64,000 nt of DNA from contig JBEQUE010000192.1 of the NCBI GenBank assembly GCA_040349255.1, positions 1 to 64,000 on the forward strand, written 5' to 3'. Positions within the stretch are counted from its first letter, which is position 1. Each line of letters opens with the position of its first letter. The position numbers and the translations under genes were made by a program. Origin of the DNA: DATMER01 sp040349255 (lineage in GTDB: Bacteria > Acidobacteriota > Thermoanaerobaculia > Multivoradales > UBA5704). The notes beneath the pieces were generated by a model, which saw nothing but the letters and a program-made list of their open reading frames with translations, made no database searches and had not been told where the DNA came from. This document shows positions 27,040 to 35,907 of the stretch, one piece after another.

Positions 27040-27300
27040 TCAAGTCCGCGTCTCGATGAACTGAGAGAGGCTCGACACCGAGGAGAAGACCTCCCGGCCG
27101 AGCTCCTGACTCTTGATCTTGATCCCGAACTCCTTCTCGAGAGCCACGACCAGCTCGAGAGCGTCCACCGAATCCAGACCCAGCCCCTCTCCGAAGAGGG
27201 GAGCCTCGTCCTCGATCATCTCCGGCTTCATCCCTTCCAGATGAAGGCTGTCGACGATCAGGCGCTTGATCCGACTCGGGATCGCAGGTGCTTCCGACAT
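27040..27300 (-). CDS. Acyl carrier protein
   Basis: 86-aa ACP with the phosphopantetheine attachment motif GLGLDSVDALEL (Ser44). The helical pattern, acidic N-terminal half and length fit type II systems, though the C-terminal half is more basic than housekeeping AcpP. First gene of the minus-strand operon; ATG at 27300. It would carry the growing chain for the KS/CLF and ketoreductase and be loaded by the divergent acyl ligase. Confidence 0.92.
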   Translation of the reverse strand: MSEAPAIPSRIKRLIVDSLHLEGMKPEMIEDEAPLFGEGLGLDSVDALELVVALEKEFGIKIKSQELGREVFSSVSSLSQFIETRT

Positions 27301-27466
27301 AAGAATAAAACCTCTGGGTCCGTTCCTGGGGACAACAAGGGGACACACGCTCCCGCATCCGTCCGCCTGTACGGCCGCTCCGCAGGGTTCGATGCGCCGG
27401 GCCGACAATGCTAGCGTATCATCCCCCTCCGCCTCAACAAATCGGCGGCGCGGACCGATTCCAGAG
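27301..27466. promoter_or_regulatory. Divergent promoter region of the lipid cluster
   Basis: 166 bp between the ACP gene (minus) and the acyl ligase gene (plus), so both operons are probably controlled here. On the plus strand GTATCAT near 27416-27422 is a possible -10. Several GGGGACA-like words (about 27330-27345) are repeated. I see no clear palindrome. Confidence 0.45.
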
Positions 27467-28888
27467 ATGACCCGGGACCCCATCCTCCACGCCTTCGGCC
27501 TCCTGGCCCGCCGCTCCCCGCTGGCGCCCCTGGTCGCCACGCCCGAGTGCCGGCCCGAGCGAAAGACTGCCGTCGAGGAGGTCGAGGCCCTCGCCCGCGC
27601 CGCCGGCCGGGCCCTGGCCGGTCTGCCGCCGGATACGGCCGTCGGCCTCGCCGCGCCGAACGGCCCCGGGATGCTCGCCTCCCTCCTGGCCATGCGCCAG
27701 GCCGGCCTCGCCGCCGTCCTCCTCGACCCCCGGACCCCGGAGGCCGAGGCCCAGCGCACCGTCGAAGCCCTGGGGGCCGCCGGTGTCCTGCGCTGCCGCA
27801 CCGGCTGGCCGCGCGGACCGGAAGACTGGGGCCTGACCCAGGCCCCGTCCTCCTCCCTGCATCTTCCGGACATCGCCGTGGTCAAGCTGACCTCGGGCTC
27901 GACCGGTGCGCCGCGCGGCATCGCCACGCCGGCCGAGGCGCTGGTCGCCGACGATGCGGCCCTGGCCATAACCATGGGCCTCCGGGACGACGACCGGCTC
28001 CTGGCCACGATCCCGCTCTCCCACTCCTACGGCCTGTCGAGCCTCGCCATGCCGGCGCTGATGCGCGGCACCCTGCTGATCCTGCCCGAGGAGGAGCGCG
28101 TCTTCGACCCCTTCGACGCCGCGGCCCGCACCGGCGCCACGGTCTTCCCGACCGTGCCCGCCGTGCTCGACGCCCTCCTGCGCCTCAACGAGCCGCCGGA
28201 CTGGCCGGCCTCCCTCCGCCTCGTCCTCACCGCCGGAGCCCCCTTGAGCCCGGCCACCGCCGCCCGCTTCCGCGAGACCTTCGGCCTTCCCGTCCACGTC
28301 TTCTACGGCGCCAGCGAGTGCGGCGGCATCTGCTACGACCGCGAAGGCACCGCGGGCGAGCGCGGCACCGTGGGTACGCCGGTCGAAGGCGTCCGGATCG
28401 ACCTGGAGCCCGTCGAAGATCGGGAGGAGGACCGAGGGATCGTCACCGTCCGCTCCCCCGCCGTTGCCTCCGGCTACCTTCCCCCCGAGGAGACCCGGCT
28501 CGGTGGCGGCCGCTTCGTCAATGGCGACGTGGCCGTCTGGCAAAACGGCGAGCTCGTCCTGCGCGGCCGGGCGGACGACCAGATCAACATCAAGGGCAAG
28601 AAGGTCAATCCTCGGGAGGTCGAGGCCGTGGTCGGCCAGCTCCCCGGCGTCCTGGAGGTCGCGGTGCTGGGCCTGCCCCTGCCGGACCGGCCGGACCAGA
28701 TCCTCCGCGCCGTGATCGCCTGCCTGCCCGGCAGCCTGACGGTCGAGGAGGTCGTGGCCTGGTGCCGGCCGCGCCTCTCGCCGCACAAGGTGCCGCGCAG
28801 CATCGTCCTGGTGCCGGAGCTGCCCCGCAACACCCGGGGCAAGCTCGACCGCCGGGAGTTGCGGTCGCTCCGGGGGCTGGAGGGGTGA
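27467..28888 (+). CDS. Acyl-CoA/acyl-ACP synthetase (ANL superfamily)
   Basis: 473-aa adenylate-forming ligase. It has the P-loop-like A3 motif KLTSGSTGAPRG (140-151), A5 FYGASECGGICYD, A7 FVNGDVAVWQ, the hinge LRGRADDQINIKGKKVNPREVE, and the A10 lysine in PRNTRGKLDRRELR. It activates a starter acid with ATP and loads it on ACP or CoA. The ATG at 27467 gives MTRDPILHAF; upstream in-frame sequence crosses the promoter region. It is the first gene of the plus-strand arm and its stop overlaps the next GTG (GTGA). Confidence 0.9.
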   Translation: MTRDPILHAFGLLARRSPLAPLVATPECRPERKTAVEEVEALARAAGRALAGLPPDTAVGLAAPNGPGMLASLLAMRQAGLAAVLLDPRTPEAEAQRTVEALGAAGVLRCRTGWPRGPEDWGLTQAPSSSLHLPDIAVVKLTSGSTGAPRGIATPAEALVADDAALAITMGLRDDDRLLATIPLSHSYGLSSLAMPALMRGTLLILPEEERVFDPFDAAARTGATVFPTVPAVLDALLRLNEPPDWPASLRLVLTAGAPLSPATAARFRETFGLPVHVFYGASECGGICYDREGTAGERGTVGTPVEGVRIDLEPVEDREEDRGIVTVRSPAVASGYLPPEETRLGGGRFVNGDVAVWQNGELVLRGRADDQINIKGKKVNPREVEAVVGQLPGVLEVAVLGLPLPDRPDQILRAVIACLPGSLTVEEVVAWCRPRLSPHKVPRSIVLVPELPRNTRGKLDRRELRSLRGLEG

Positions 28889-29682
28889 AGGACAGCTATC
28901 GCCCGACGCCCGTCCTGCTCGGCTCGATCGCGCTCCACGCCGCCGGAGCCGCGGCGGTCCTCCTCTCGCCCCGGCACTGGCCCTGGGTGGCCGGCACCCT
29001 CTTCGCGGACCATGTCGGCCTGACCGTGCTCAGCCTGTGGCCGCAGAGCCGCCTGCTCGGCCCGAACCGGAGCCGGCTCTCCGAGGACGCGGCCGGCCGC
29101 GGCGAGATCGGCCTGACCTTCGACGACGGCCCCGACCCCGAGGTCACGCCGCGCGTCCTCGACCTCCTCGATCGATCCGGCGCGCGGGCCACCTTCTTCT
29201 GCATCGGCCGGCGGGTCGAGGCCCGGCCCGACCTCGCCGCCGAGATCGCCCGCCGCGGCCACCGCGTCGAGAACCACACCTGGTCCCACCCGAACGCCTT
29301 CGCCTGCTATCCCTCGCCCGGCCTGCGCCGCGAGGTCCGGCGCGCCCAGGACGCCATCCGCGAGGCCACCGGCCGCACCCCGGCCCTGTTCCGCGCGCCG
29401 GCCGGCTTCCGCAACCCGCTCCTCGAGCGCGAGCTGCACCGCGAAGGCCTGACCCTGGCCTCCTGGACCCGCCGCGGGTACGACACCCTGGAGAGAGACC
29501 CGGCCACCGTGGCCCGCCGGCTCCTCCGCGACGTCGAGCCCGGCGACGTCCTCCTCCTCCACGACGGCTCGGCGGTCACCGGCGGAGGCAATCGGGTTGT
29601 GCTCGACGTCCTGCCGCGGGTCCTCGACGAGCTGGGATCGCGCGGCCTGCGGCCGGTCCCTCTGGAAGACGGACCGTCGTGA
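28885..29682 (+). CDS. Membrane-anchored polysaccharide deacetylase (NodB domain)
   Basis: 265 aa. Two short hydrophobic helices (about 9-55) precede a NodB homology domain (about 73-260): GLTFDDGPDP with Asp80/Asp81, ENHTWSHP with the metal-binding His131/His135, FRAPAGFRNP, and LLLHDGSAV with the catalytic His. It removes N- or O-acetyl groups from sugars in a metal-dependent way. In this cluster it may trim a glycolipid head group. The GTG at 28885 overlaps the ligase stop, and its own stop overlaps the following GTG. Confidence 0.88.
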   Translation: MKDSYRPTPVLLGSIALHAAGAAAVLLSPRHWPWVAGTLFADHVGLTVLSLWPQSRLLGPNRSRLSEDAAGRGEIGLTFDDGPDPEVTPRVLDLLDRSGARATFFCIGRRVEARPDLAAEIARRGHRVENHTWSHPNAFACYPSPGLRREVRRAQDAIREATGRTPALFRAPAGFRNPLLERELHREGLTLASWTRRGYDTLERDPATVARRLLRDVEPGDVLLLHDGSAVTGGGNRVVLDVLPRVLDELGSRGLRPVPLEDGPS

Positions 29683-30824
29683 AGTCTGCGCCACGGCTCC
29701 GGGAGCTGCTCTACCGACTGCGTACCGAGGGCGACACTCCCGGGCGGCAGGCCGGGGCCGTGGCGCTCGGCGTGATCATCGGCTGCTCGCCGTTCTACGG
29801 CCTGCACCTGGCGCTCTGCGCGCTCTTCGCGAAGCTCCTGCGCCTGAACATCGCCCTCACCTACCTGGCCGCCCACGTGAGCGTGCCCGGGATCTGGCCG
29901 CTCCTCGTCTTCGCGGAGATCCAGGTCGGCCACTGGATGCGCGGCGGCGGCCGGCTGTCGATCCATCTGTCCGATCTGCGGCACATGGACCCCTGGCAGT
30001 TCGGGATCGACCTCCTGGCCGGCAGCGCCGTGGTCGGAATCGGCCTCGCCGTCCCCCTGGCCCTGCTCACCTATCGCGCCGCCGTGAAGCGCAGGCGGGC
30101 GCCCGCGATCCACGGCCTCATCGAGGAGACCGCCTACCGCTACCTCGGCAGTGGCATGTTCGACTGGGAGTTCGTGCGCGGCAAGCTGCGCCACGACCCG
30201 GTCTACCTGGAGGTTCTGCAACAGGGCCTCCTGCCGCCGGAAGGCCGCCTCCTGGACCTCGGCTGCGGCCGCGGCATCCTCCTCTCGCTCCTGCTCACCG
30301 CCCGCGACCGGTTCCAGCGCGGCCTCCATCCGCAAGGCTGGCCGCCACCGCCCGACCTGGAGCTCCACGGCATCGAGACCGGGTTCAAGCCGGCCCAGGC
30401 CGCCCGGGCCGCCCTGGGAGACCAGGCGAAAATCGACATCGCCGATCTTGCCGATCTTCAGGACTCCGAGCTGCCGCCGGCGCGAGCCGTCCTCCTCCTC
30501 GACGTCCTCCACTACCTGCCGGCCGAAGGCCAGGAAGATCTTCTACGGAAGATCGCCGGCGCGCTGGAGCCCGGCGGCCTCCTCCTGATCCGCGACGCCG
30601 ACGCCGGAGCCGGCTGGCGCTTCATCGCCACCCGCATCCAGGAGCGGATCTGCGCCCTGGCCCGGCGCCACTGGAAACAGCGCTTCCACTACCGGAGCGC
30701 CGCGGAGTGGAGCCGGCTCCTGGAAAACGCCGGCTTCGCCGTCGATCTCCAGCCCATGGGCATGGGCACGCCGTACGGCAACGTCCTTCTGACAGCCAGG
30801 AAACGGGATATTCTGTCTGTCTGA
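29679..30824 (+). CDS. DUF2062-methyltransferase fusion protein
   Basis: 381 aa. Residues about 20-135 form a DUF2062 membrane domain (RQAGAVALGVIIGCSPFYG, then two more hydrophobic helices). Residues about 175-375 form a class I SAM methyltransferase with motif I LLDLGCGRGILL and the later AVLLLDVLHYL and ALEPGGLLLIRD. Fusion ties the methyl transfer to the membrane. Methyltransferases that act on the terminal aryl group occur in aryl polyene clusters, which fits its place as last gene of the plus-strand arm. GTG start overlaps the deacetylase stop. Confidence 0.85.
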   Translation: MKSAPRLRELLYRLRTEGDTPGRQAGAVALGVIIGCSPFYGLHLALCALFAKLLRLNIALTYLAAHVSVPGIWPLLVFAEIQVGHWMRGGGRLSIHLSDLRHMDPWQFGIDLLAGSAVVGIGLAVPLALLTYRAAVKRRRAPAIHGLIEETAYRYLGSGMFDWEFVRGKLRHDPVYLEVLQQGLLPPEGRLLDLGCGRGILLSLLLTARDRFQRGLHPQGWPPPPDLELHGIETGFKPAQAARAALGDQAKIDIADLADLQDSELPPARAVLLLDVLHYLPAEGQEDLLRKIAGALEPGGLLLIRDADAGAGWRFIATRIQERICALARRHWKQRFHYRSAAEWSRLLENAGFAVDLQPMGMGTPYGNVLLTARKRDILSV

Positions 30825-30846
30825 TCCGAAAACGGAGGGCATTCCG

Positions 30847-31827
30847 ATGCAAAGCAGCCGGAACATCCTGTCGGTCGTTTTCCTGGTCCTTCTCACCGCG
30901 TGCGCGGGCGCCTCGCATCCACCCAAGACGGCGCTCGCGGCCAGGGCCGCGATCACCCGCTCTCCCGAGCTCCAGGCCCTGATCGATCGGACGCTGGATC
31001 CCGGGGACGCCCTCCTCATCGGCTCCGGCGACATCGCGGCCTGCACCTCCCAGTTCGTGCACGCCCAGGAGACGGCGGCGCTCGTCGATCTGTTCCCCTC
31101 CGCCACGGTCTTCACGGCGGGCGACGACGCCTACAAGAACGGGACCGCGGCCCAGTTTGACAACTGCTACGGCGGCTCCTGGGGAGCTTTCAAGGAACGC
31201 ACCCGGCCCGCGCCGGGCAACCACGAATACGGCATCTACATGTTCCCGAAGCGCAACAACGCAACCCCCTACTTCGACTACTTCGGTTCGAGCGCCGGTC
31301 CCGCGGGCCTCGGGTACTACAGCTACGACCTGGGCAGTTGGCACATCGTGTCGCTCAACAGCATGGCCGGCCAGAAGGGGGCGCCGTCGATGGACGCTCA
31401 ACGCAAGTGGCTCGAAGACGACCTCGGCCGCAACCGGAAGCCGTGCATCCTCGCCTACTGGCATCACCCTCGGTTCAGCTCGGGAGAGCACGGCAACGAT
31501 CCGTCCGTGACTCCGCTCTGGAACGTGCTCCTCGAGCACCACGCGGACGTGATCCTCAACGGCCACGATCACCACTACGAGTGGTTCGACCTCCAGGACG
31601 CGGACGCAAATCCCACGTCGTCGGGCATCCGGGAGATCATCGTCGGCACCGGCGGCGGAGAGGAACGCAAGATCGAAACCGTGAAGAAGAACAGCCGGAA
31701 GCAGGTGGCCGGAGTCTATGGCGTCCTGCTGATGACGCTTCACGCCAACAGCTACGAGTGGCATTTCATCCAGGCCGACGGCACCGTGCCGGACAGGAGC
31801 CCGGGCGTGACCGAGTGTCACGAGTGA
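30847..31827 (+). CDS. Metallophosphoesterase lipoprotein, paralogue 1
   Basis: 326-aa exported phosphoesterase. It has a lipobox LLTAC (Cys19). The calcineurin-like metal site is built from SGDIA (about 59-63), GDDAY (about 90-94; the usual Asn is Asp here), PGNHEYG, YWHHP and NGHDHHYE. Motif order resembles secreted purple-acid-phosphatase-like alkaline phosphatases. It is close to a second copy at 44765-45751 across the cassette island; by eye roughly two thirds of central residues agree. It starts 22 bp after the methyltransferase gene with GGAGG upstream, and may be read through from that operon. Confidence 0.88.
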   Translation: MQSSRNILSVVFLVLLTACAGASHPPKTALAARAAITRSPELQALIDRTLDPGDALLIGSGDIAACTSQFVHAQETAALVDLFPSATVFTAGDDAYKNGTAAQFDNCYGGSWGAFKERTRPAPGNHEYGIYMFPKRNNATPYFDYFGSSAGPAGLGYYSYDLGSWHIVSLNSMAGQKGAPSMDAQRKWLEDDLGRNRKPCILAYWHHPRFSSGEHGNDPSVTPLWNVLLEHHADVILNGHDHHYEWFDLQDADANPTSSGIREIIVGTGGGEERKIETVKKNSRKQVAGVYGVLLMTLHANSYEWHFIQADGTVPDRSPGVTECHE

Positions 31828-31837
31828 AGGGCTTCGT

Positions 31838-32560
31838 TCACTTCAACCGCTTTTTCACGGCCTGACCCTCGAGCTCCCGGAGCGCGTCCTTTCCCACCCA
31901 GCGCGCCGAGGCGTCCGGCGACGCGCCAAGGCGCTCGGCGACCGCGATGGCGGCGGTGTTGAGCGCCCGATTGCGTTTGCCGGTGGCGCGCAGCGCCATG
32001 TTCACCGCCTTCTTCACCCAGTGGCGGTCGTCTCCGGCGGCGCGCTCGATGAGCTCCAGCCCCTCCAAGAACCTGTCATCCGAGGCGGTCTTGTCGTGCA
32101 CGGTGAGCCCCCACAGCAGCGCGAAGGCCGCCCGCCTGACGAACTCCTCCTCCTTCGCCGCCCATTGCGAAACCTTGCTCCAGGCGTGAGGCGTCCGGTC
32201 GAACAGGGCGAAGCAAACCGTATCGCACACGCCCCAGTTGTCGAAGTCCCGGCACCATCGATCCATCTGCCCGGAGGTCACGAGCGCCGGATCGTCCACA
32301 TACGCGGCCAGCAGGCGAGCCTCGTACCAGCCGGTGGCCCACAGTTGCGCTGCCAGCTCATGGTTCCGTCCGAGGAGCTTCGCCAGCGACTGGATGTCGC
32401 GCATCGCCACGCCGAACGCCCGCTCCGAAGGCAGGCCATAGCGGGCCATGCCGTCCAGCGCAGCCTTCGTGGCATGGCTCTTCAGCCAGTCCACGGCACC
32501 TGCCGCGTCTAGGACAGGCGCGTCGCCCTGCGAGCTTCGATCCCGCGCGGTCTTCGGCAT
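31838..32560 (-). CDS. DNA alkylation repair (AlkD-like) HEAT-repeat protein
   Basis: 240-aa all-helical protein of the AlkC/AlkD-like DNA alkylation repair family, whose members excise N3- and N7-alkylated purines. The characteristic segment DFDNWGVCDTVC, with aromatic and acidic residues lining the DNA groove, is followed by WVKKAVNMALRATGKRN, a typical family C-terminal motif. The ATG at 32560 is used; an alternative ATG lies four codons upstream. It is convergent with the phosphoesterase gene and divergent from the GH76-like gene. Confidence 0.82.
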   Translation of the reverse strand: MPKTARDRSSQGDAPVLDAAGAVDWLKSHATKAALDGMARYGLPSERAFGVAMRDIQSLAKLLGRNHELAAQLWATGWYEARLLAAYVDDPALVTSGQMDRWCRDFDNWGVCDTVCFALFDRTPHAWSKVSQWAAKEEEFVRRAAFALLWGLTVHDKTASDDRFLEGLELIERAAGDDRHWVKKAVNMALRATGKRNRALNTAAIAVAERLGASPDASARWVGKDALRELEGQAVKKRLK

Positions 32561-32645
32561 GACTCCACGCATTCTACCCGACCTGGGTGAGATAGCCCTG
32601 CCTCTCGGAGCAGTACAGCCGTGTAACCCTGAGAGGAGGATACGA

Positions 32646-33917
32646 ATGTCGCCCGTGACCCTGACCCAATGCAGGACCAAGGCCCTCAGCCTGTACCAGA
32701 GCATCACCGCGGATCCCAACTTCAACGGCTCCAACTACTGGCAGATCGGTTGTGTCTTCGACACGATGACCGACTACCTGCAGCAGGATGCCGGCTTCCC
32801 GGACCCGAACGTCACTGTCGCCGAGGTCGATGCCTTCATCCGGAACACCTATGACCATTACCAGAGCCTGACGCAGCAGGGCACAACGGCTCCCAACCAG
32901 GCCTGCTTCGCCTGGTACGACGACTTCGGATGGTGGGGGATCGCCTCCGCCAAGGCCTTCCTGCCGTCGTATGCCCAGGTTTTCCTCGGCTACGCCCGCG
33001 AGTACCAGAAGATCGCGCTCTCGACCTGGGAGATCATGAAGAACGGCAAGCTCGACGAAGTGCACTTCGGAGCGCCAAACGCCTGGACTAGGTGCGACCA
33101 GACCACCTTCGCCATCTGCGAGCCGCGCTTCCCCGGCGGCGTCTGGCAGTACGACATCTTCGCGGACCAGCGCCCCTACGAGGCCGCGCCGTTCAATCCG
33201 AGCACGCCGATCGCCGTCGGCAACTATCAGCCTGCGACTCTCGGCCCCTACCAGATGAGCGTGGTCAACGGACTGTACTTCGTGCTCGCCAACCGCCTCC
33301 AAGCCGCCGGCTATGAAAGACCGGAGACGACCGCGGCGATCTTCGGCTTTTTCAATAGTTGGTTCCACGACCTCTCTCTCGACGACAAGACCCGCCTCAA
33401 CCTTTCCGTCAACGGCGGCCAGTTGATCCTCGAGCGCGTCAGCACCTACAAGGACCCGAACAACAAGGTTTACTGGGCGGACGGCACGACCTGCTGGGGA
33501 GGCGATCAGGGCCTGGTCTTCGGCGCCCTGGCCGAGTACAAGCGGCAGCATGGCGGCCCGGCCTGGATCGACGACATGCTGACCGCCATCCTGGGCGGCG
33601 TGGCCACCTCGATGAGCAGCGGCTCCTACATGATGCCGTGGTATCCGCTGCAGAACAACAAGCTGCAGACAGCCGACGCCGGAGACTACAGCAGCGGAGT
33701 GGGCGTCTACATGCGTTATCTCAACCAGGCCTACGGCTTCGACTCGCTGGTGCAGACGAGCCTCGACACGGCCCAGAACCCGATGCGGGAGCTCGTGCTC
33801 GACTCCGCCCAGACGGTCTGCGACGGGAACCTGCCGGACTGGGGCAATCCGCTGTTCGCCTCCTTCAACGAGCTCGCGATCCTGGTGGCCGCGATCTCCC
33901 TGCTGAAGAACAGCTAG
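32646..33917 (+). CDS. GH76-like (alpha-1,6-mannanase fold) protein, paralogue 1
   Basis: 423-aa protein with the (alpha/alpha)6 pattern of family GH76. The catalytic Asp pair is in AWYDDFGWWGIA (Asp92/Asp93); later landmarks are NGLYFVLANRLQAAG and GGDQGLVFGALAEY, the equivalents of the NELF and NQG segments. No signal peptide is visible, which is unusual for a mannan hydrolase. GAGAGGAGGATACGA precedes the ATG at 32646. A second GH76-like gene follows 26 bp downstream; the two are distant paralogues. Confidence 0.72.
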   Translation: MSPVTLTQCRTKALSLYQSITADPNFNGSNYWQIGCVFDTMTDYLQQDAGFPDPNVTVAEVDAFIRNTYDHYQSLTQQGTTAPNQACFAWYDDFGWWGIASAKAFLPSYAQVFLGYAREYQKIALSTWEIMKNGKLDEVHFGAPNAWTRCDQTTFAICEPRFPGGVWQYDIFADQRPYEAAPFNPSTPIAVGNYQPATLGPYQMSVVNGLYFVLANRLQAAGYERPETTAAIFGFFNSWFHDLSLDDKTRLNLSVNGGQLILERVSTYKDPNNKVYWADGTTCWGGDQGLVFGALAEYKRQHGGPAWIDDMLTAILGGVATSMSSGSYMMPWYPLQNNKLQTADAGDYSSGVGVYMRYLNQAYGFDSLVQTSLDTAQNPMRELVLDSAQTVCDGNLPDWGNPLFASFNELAILVAAISLLKNS

Positions 33918-33943
33918 GCTGGAAACCGCGGAAGGAAACGATC

Positions 33944-35314
33944 ATGGAAAACAGAGCCAAAGCCGACCCGCCGGAGGTCTCGCAGGTCGACGCCGAGCGC
34001 GTCTTCGGGTCTCTTCATACGGCGTGGAACCAATATGTCGAACAGGGAGACGACCCGAAGTACTGGTGGGTCGGCAACGCTCTGGGCGCCGCCCTGACCT
34101 TCGCCGAGCACTGGTCGGCGGTGGGCGGCGCCCCGTCGGTCCTCGAACCGCTCGCCGGCATGGTGAGCTACGGGTTCCGACAGGTCTTCCCCAAAGGTTT
34201 TAATTCCGGGTCCAACTGGTTCGACGACCACGGCTGGTGGGCCCTGGCCCTGATCCAGGCCTACGAGCAGGGCCTCCAGGGCAACGGGGACAGCAAGGAC
34301 GATTACCTACGAGCTGCCTGGAACGTCTGGCACCTCCTGCGCACCAAAGCCTGGGATGAGGAGGGAGCTCCCGGACTGCCTGCCGGGGGCTGCTGGAACA
34401 AGAATCCGGACCTGGGAGGCGCGGTCAAGAACACGGTCGTCAACGGGCTTTACCTGACCCTGTCGGCCCGCCTCGCCCGGTTCGGCGAGGAGCTGTCGAG
34501 CGTGGTTCCCGGATCGAGCTATCAGGACTGCGCGGACGCGGCGCAAGCCTCCTACCGTTGGTGGAGCGAGTGGATCCAACCGGCTTCGAGCGTCCAGTAT
34601 CCGCCGCTGGCCAACAACATGGCGAACCAGCCCCAATGGCTCGTTCGAGACACGGCCACGCCCCTGGACGGCGACAACGCCTACCTGCAGTGCGTCATCA
34701 CCCAGGAGCAGGGCCTGCTGATCGCGGGTCTGGCGGAGCTCGTCGCCATGGGCCAGTCGCTCCAACCCGGAGAGATCGGCGATCCGGATGCGACCCTGTC
34801 TCCCGAGGATCTCCTGAAGTCCGTAGCCGGCGCCGTGCTGGCTCCCTTCTTTCCCGGGGAGAGCCAGATCGTCCAGGAGCCGCCCTTCAGCTTTCAGTTC
34901 GGCGTGTCTCCTCTCGGCGACTACAGGAAAGACGAGTCCACCGGCCGGGGCGGTCTGCTGCGCTTCTTATCCCAGCACCGGGATGTCGTCGGCAGGGGCT
35001 TCGACAAACCGTTCGAAAGCACCGCCGGCGCCGCGTCGCAAGCCAATCAGAAAGGTTCGACGTTGGACCCGGACTGGGTCGTCTGCGAGGACCGCCAGGC
35101 CGCCGTCCGCCTCTGGGCAACGATATGGGGCGTCGATCCCGGCGCAACCACACCTCCATTCCTTTTGAGCTGCGGCTCGTCCGCGGGATCGACCTGCGGA
35201 CAGTGCCTGTTCGGGGGCTTCCTGAGTGGAGACGAGGGGGCCTTTCTCTGCCGCACCAACGAGGTCGATGCGATGTCGGCCTTCCTCAGCAACACATCGC
35301 GGGACTTCAGATAG
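33944..35314 (+). CDS. GH76-like protein, paralogue 2
   Basis: 456-aa protein sharing the GH76 landmarks of its neighbour: NWFDDHGWWALALIQAYEQG (Asp94/Asp95), VVNGLYLTLSARLARFG and TQEQGLLIAGLAELV. It carries an extra C-terminal region (from about 300) with several Cys (CGSSAGSTCGQC) and no recognised domain. No signal peptide. The ATG at 33944 has GGAAGGAAACG upstream. Co-directional with and probably co-transcribed with paralogue 1. Confidence 0.72.
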   Translation: MENRAKADPPEVSQVDAERVFGSLHTAWNQYVEQGDDPKYWWVGNALGAALTFAEHWSAVGGAPSVLEPLAGMVSYGFRQVFPKGFNSGSNWFDDHGWWALALIQAYEQGLQGNGDSKDDYLRAAWNVWHLLRTKAWDEEGAPGLPAGGCWNKNPDLGGAVKNTVVNGLYLTLSARLARFGEELSSVVPGSSYQDCADAAQASYRWWSEWIQPASSVQYPPLANNMANQPQWLVRDTATPLDGDNAYLQCVITQEQGLLIAGLAELVAMGQSLQPGEIGDPDATLSPEDLLKSVAGAVLAPFFPGESQIVQEPPFSFQFGVSPLGDYRKDESTGRGGLLRFLSQHRDVVGRGFDKPFESTAGAASQANQKGSTLDPDWVVCEDRQAAVRLWATIWGVDPGATTPPFLLSCGSSAGSTCGQCLFGGFLSGDEGAFLCRTNEVDAMSAFLSNTSRDFR

Positions 35315-35339
35315 CACGGTTGCGCGTCGCCGCGGTGAT

Positions 35340-35890
35340 TCAGGTCCGGCGGCGCGCGCGGATCACTGCATCGACACCCGTGCGGGCGGCGGCGCGCGGA
35401 CGCTCCTCGGCGACGACCAGCTCCCATACCTCGGAATCGAGCGCAGCGACCGCACCCTCGACGGAAACTTGCACCTGATCTGCCGCGGCCGTGGCAGCTC
35501 CGGTGCCAGGATCGATCGGGCGGTGTCCAACCAGGAACAAGGTCCCTCCCGGAGCGACGCCGCTGGCCATCCGCCTCACCATGTCTTCCACGGAACCGGC
35601 AACATGGACATACAGGCAAACCACGAGATCGTAATACTCCGGCTCCGCCGTCCAGGTCGCGAGATCGCTCTCGATCCAATCGATGCGCTCTGCGATATCG
35701 CTCCCGGCAGCCTCGGCCATCGACCGCCCGTGAGCCAGTGCTGCTGCCGAGAAATCCACCGCCGTGACCTGCCAGCCCTGCGCGGCGAGCCAGAGCGCGT
35801 CTGCGCCATGTCCACAGCCGGCGTCGAGGGCGCGTCCCAGTGGAAGGTCGGCAGCCTCGGCCATCAGATGCGCGTTGGGTGGACGGCGCA
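35340..35890 (-). pseudogene. 5'-truncated class I SAM methyltransferase
   Basis: The C-terminal part is a good methyltransferase: GRALDAGCGHGADALWLAAQGW (motif I), TAVDFSAAAL, then LVVCLYVHVAGSVEDMVRR and ALAPGGTLFLV-like strands, to the stop at 35340. The N-terminal 40-50 residues expected before motif I are missing. The frame continues upstream into AT-richer sequence that encodes a different, implausible N-terminus. The break near 35870-35900 coincides with the edge of the cassette island, so the island or a related rearrangement removed the 5' end. An internal ATG at 35864 could still give a 174-aa product. Confidence 0.65.
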
Positions 35891-35907
35891 CCGCAGACGC
35901 CGTCCGA

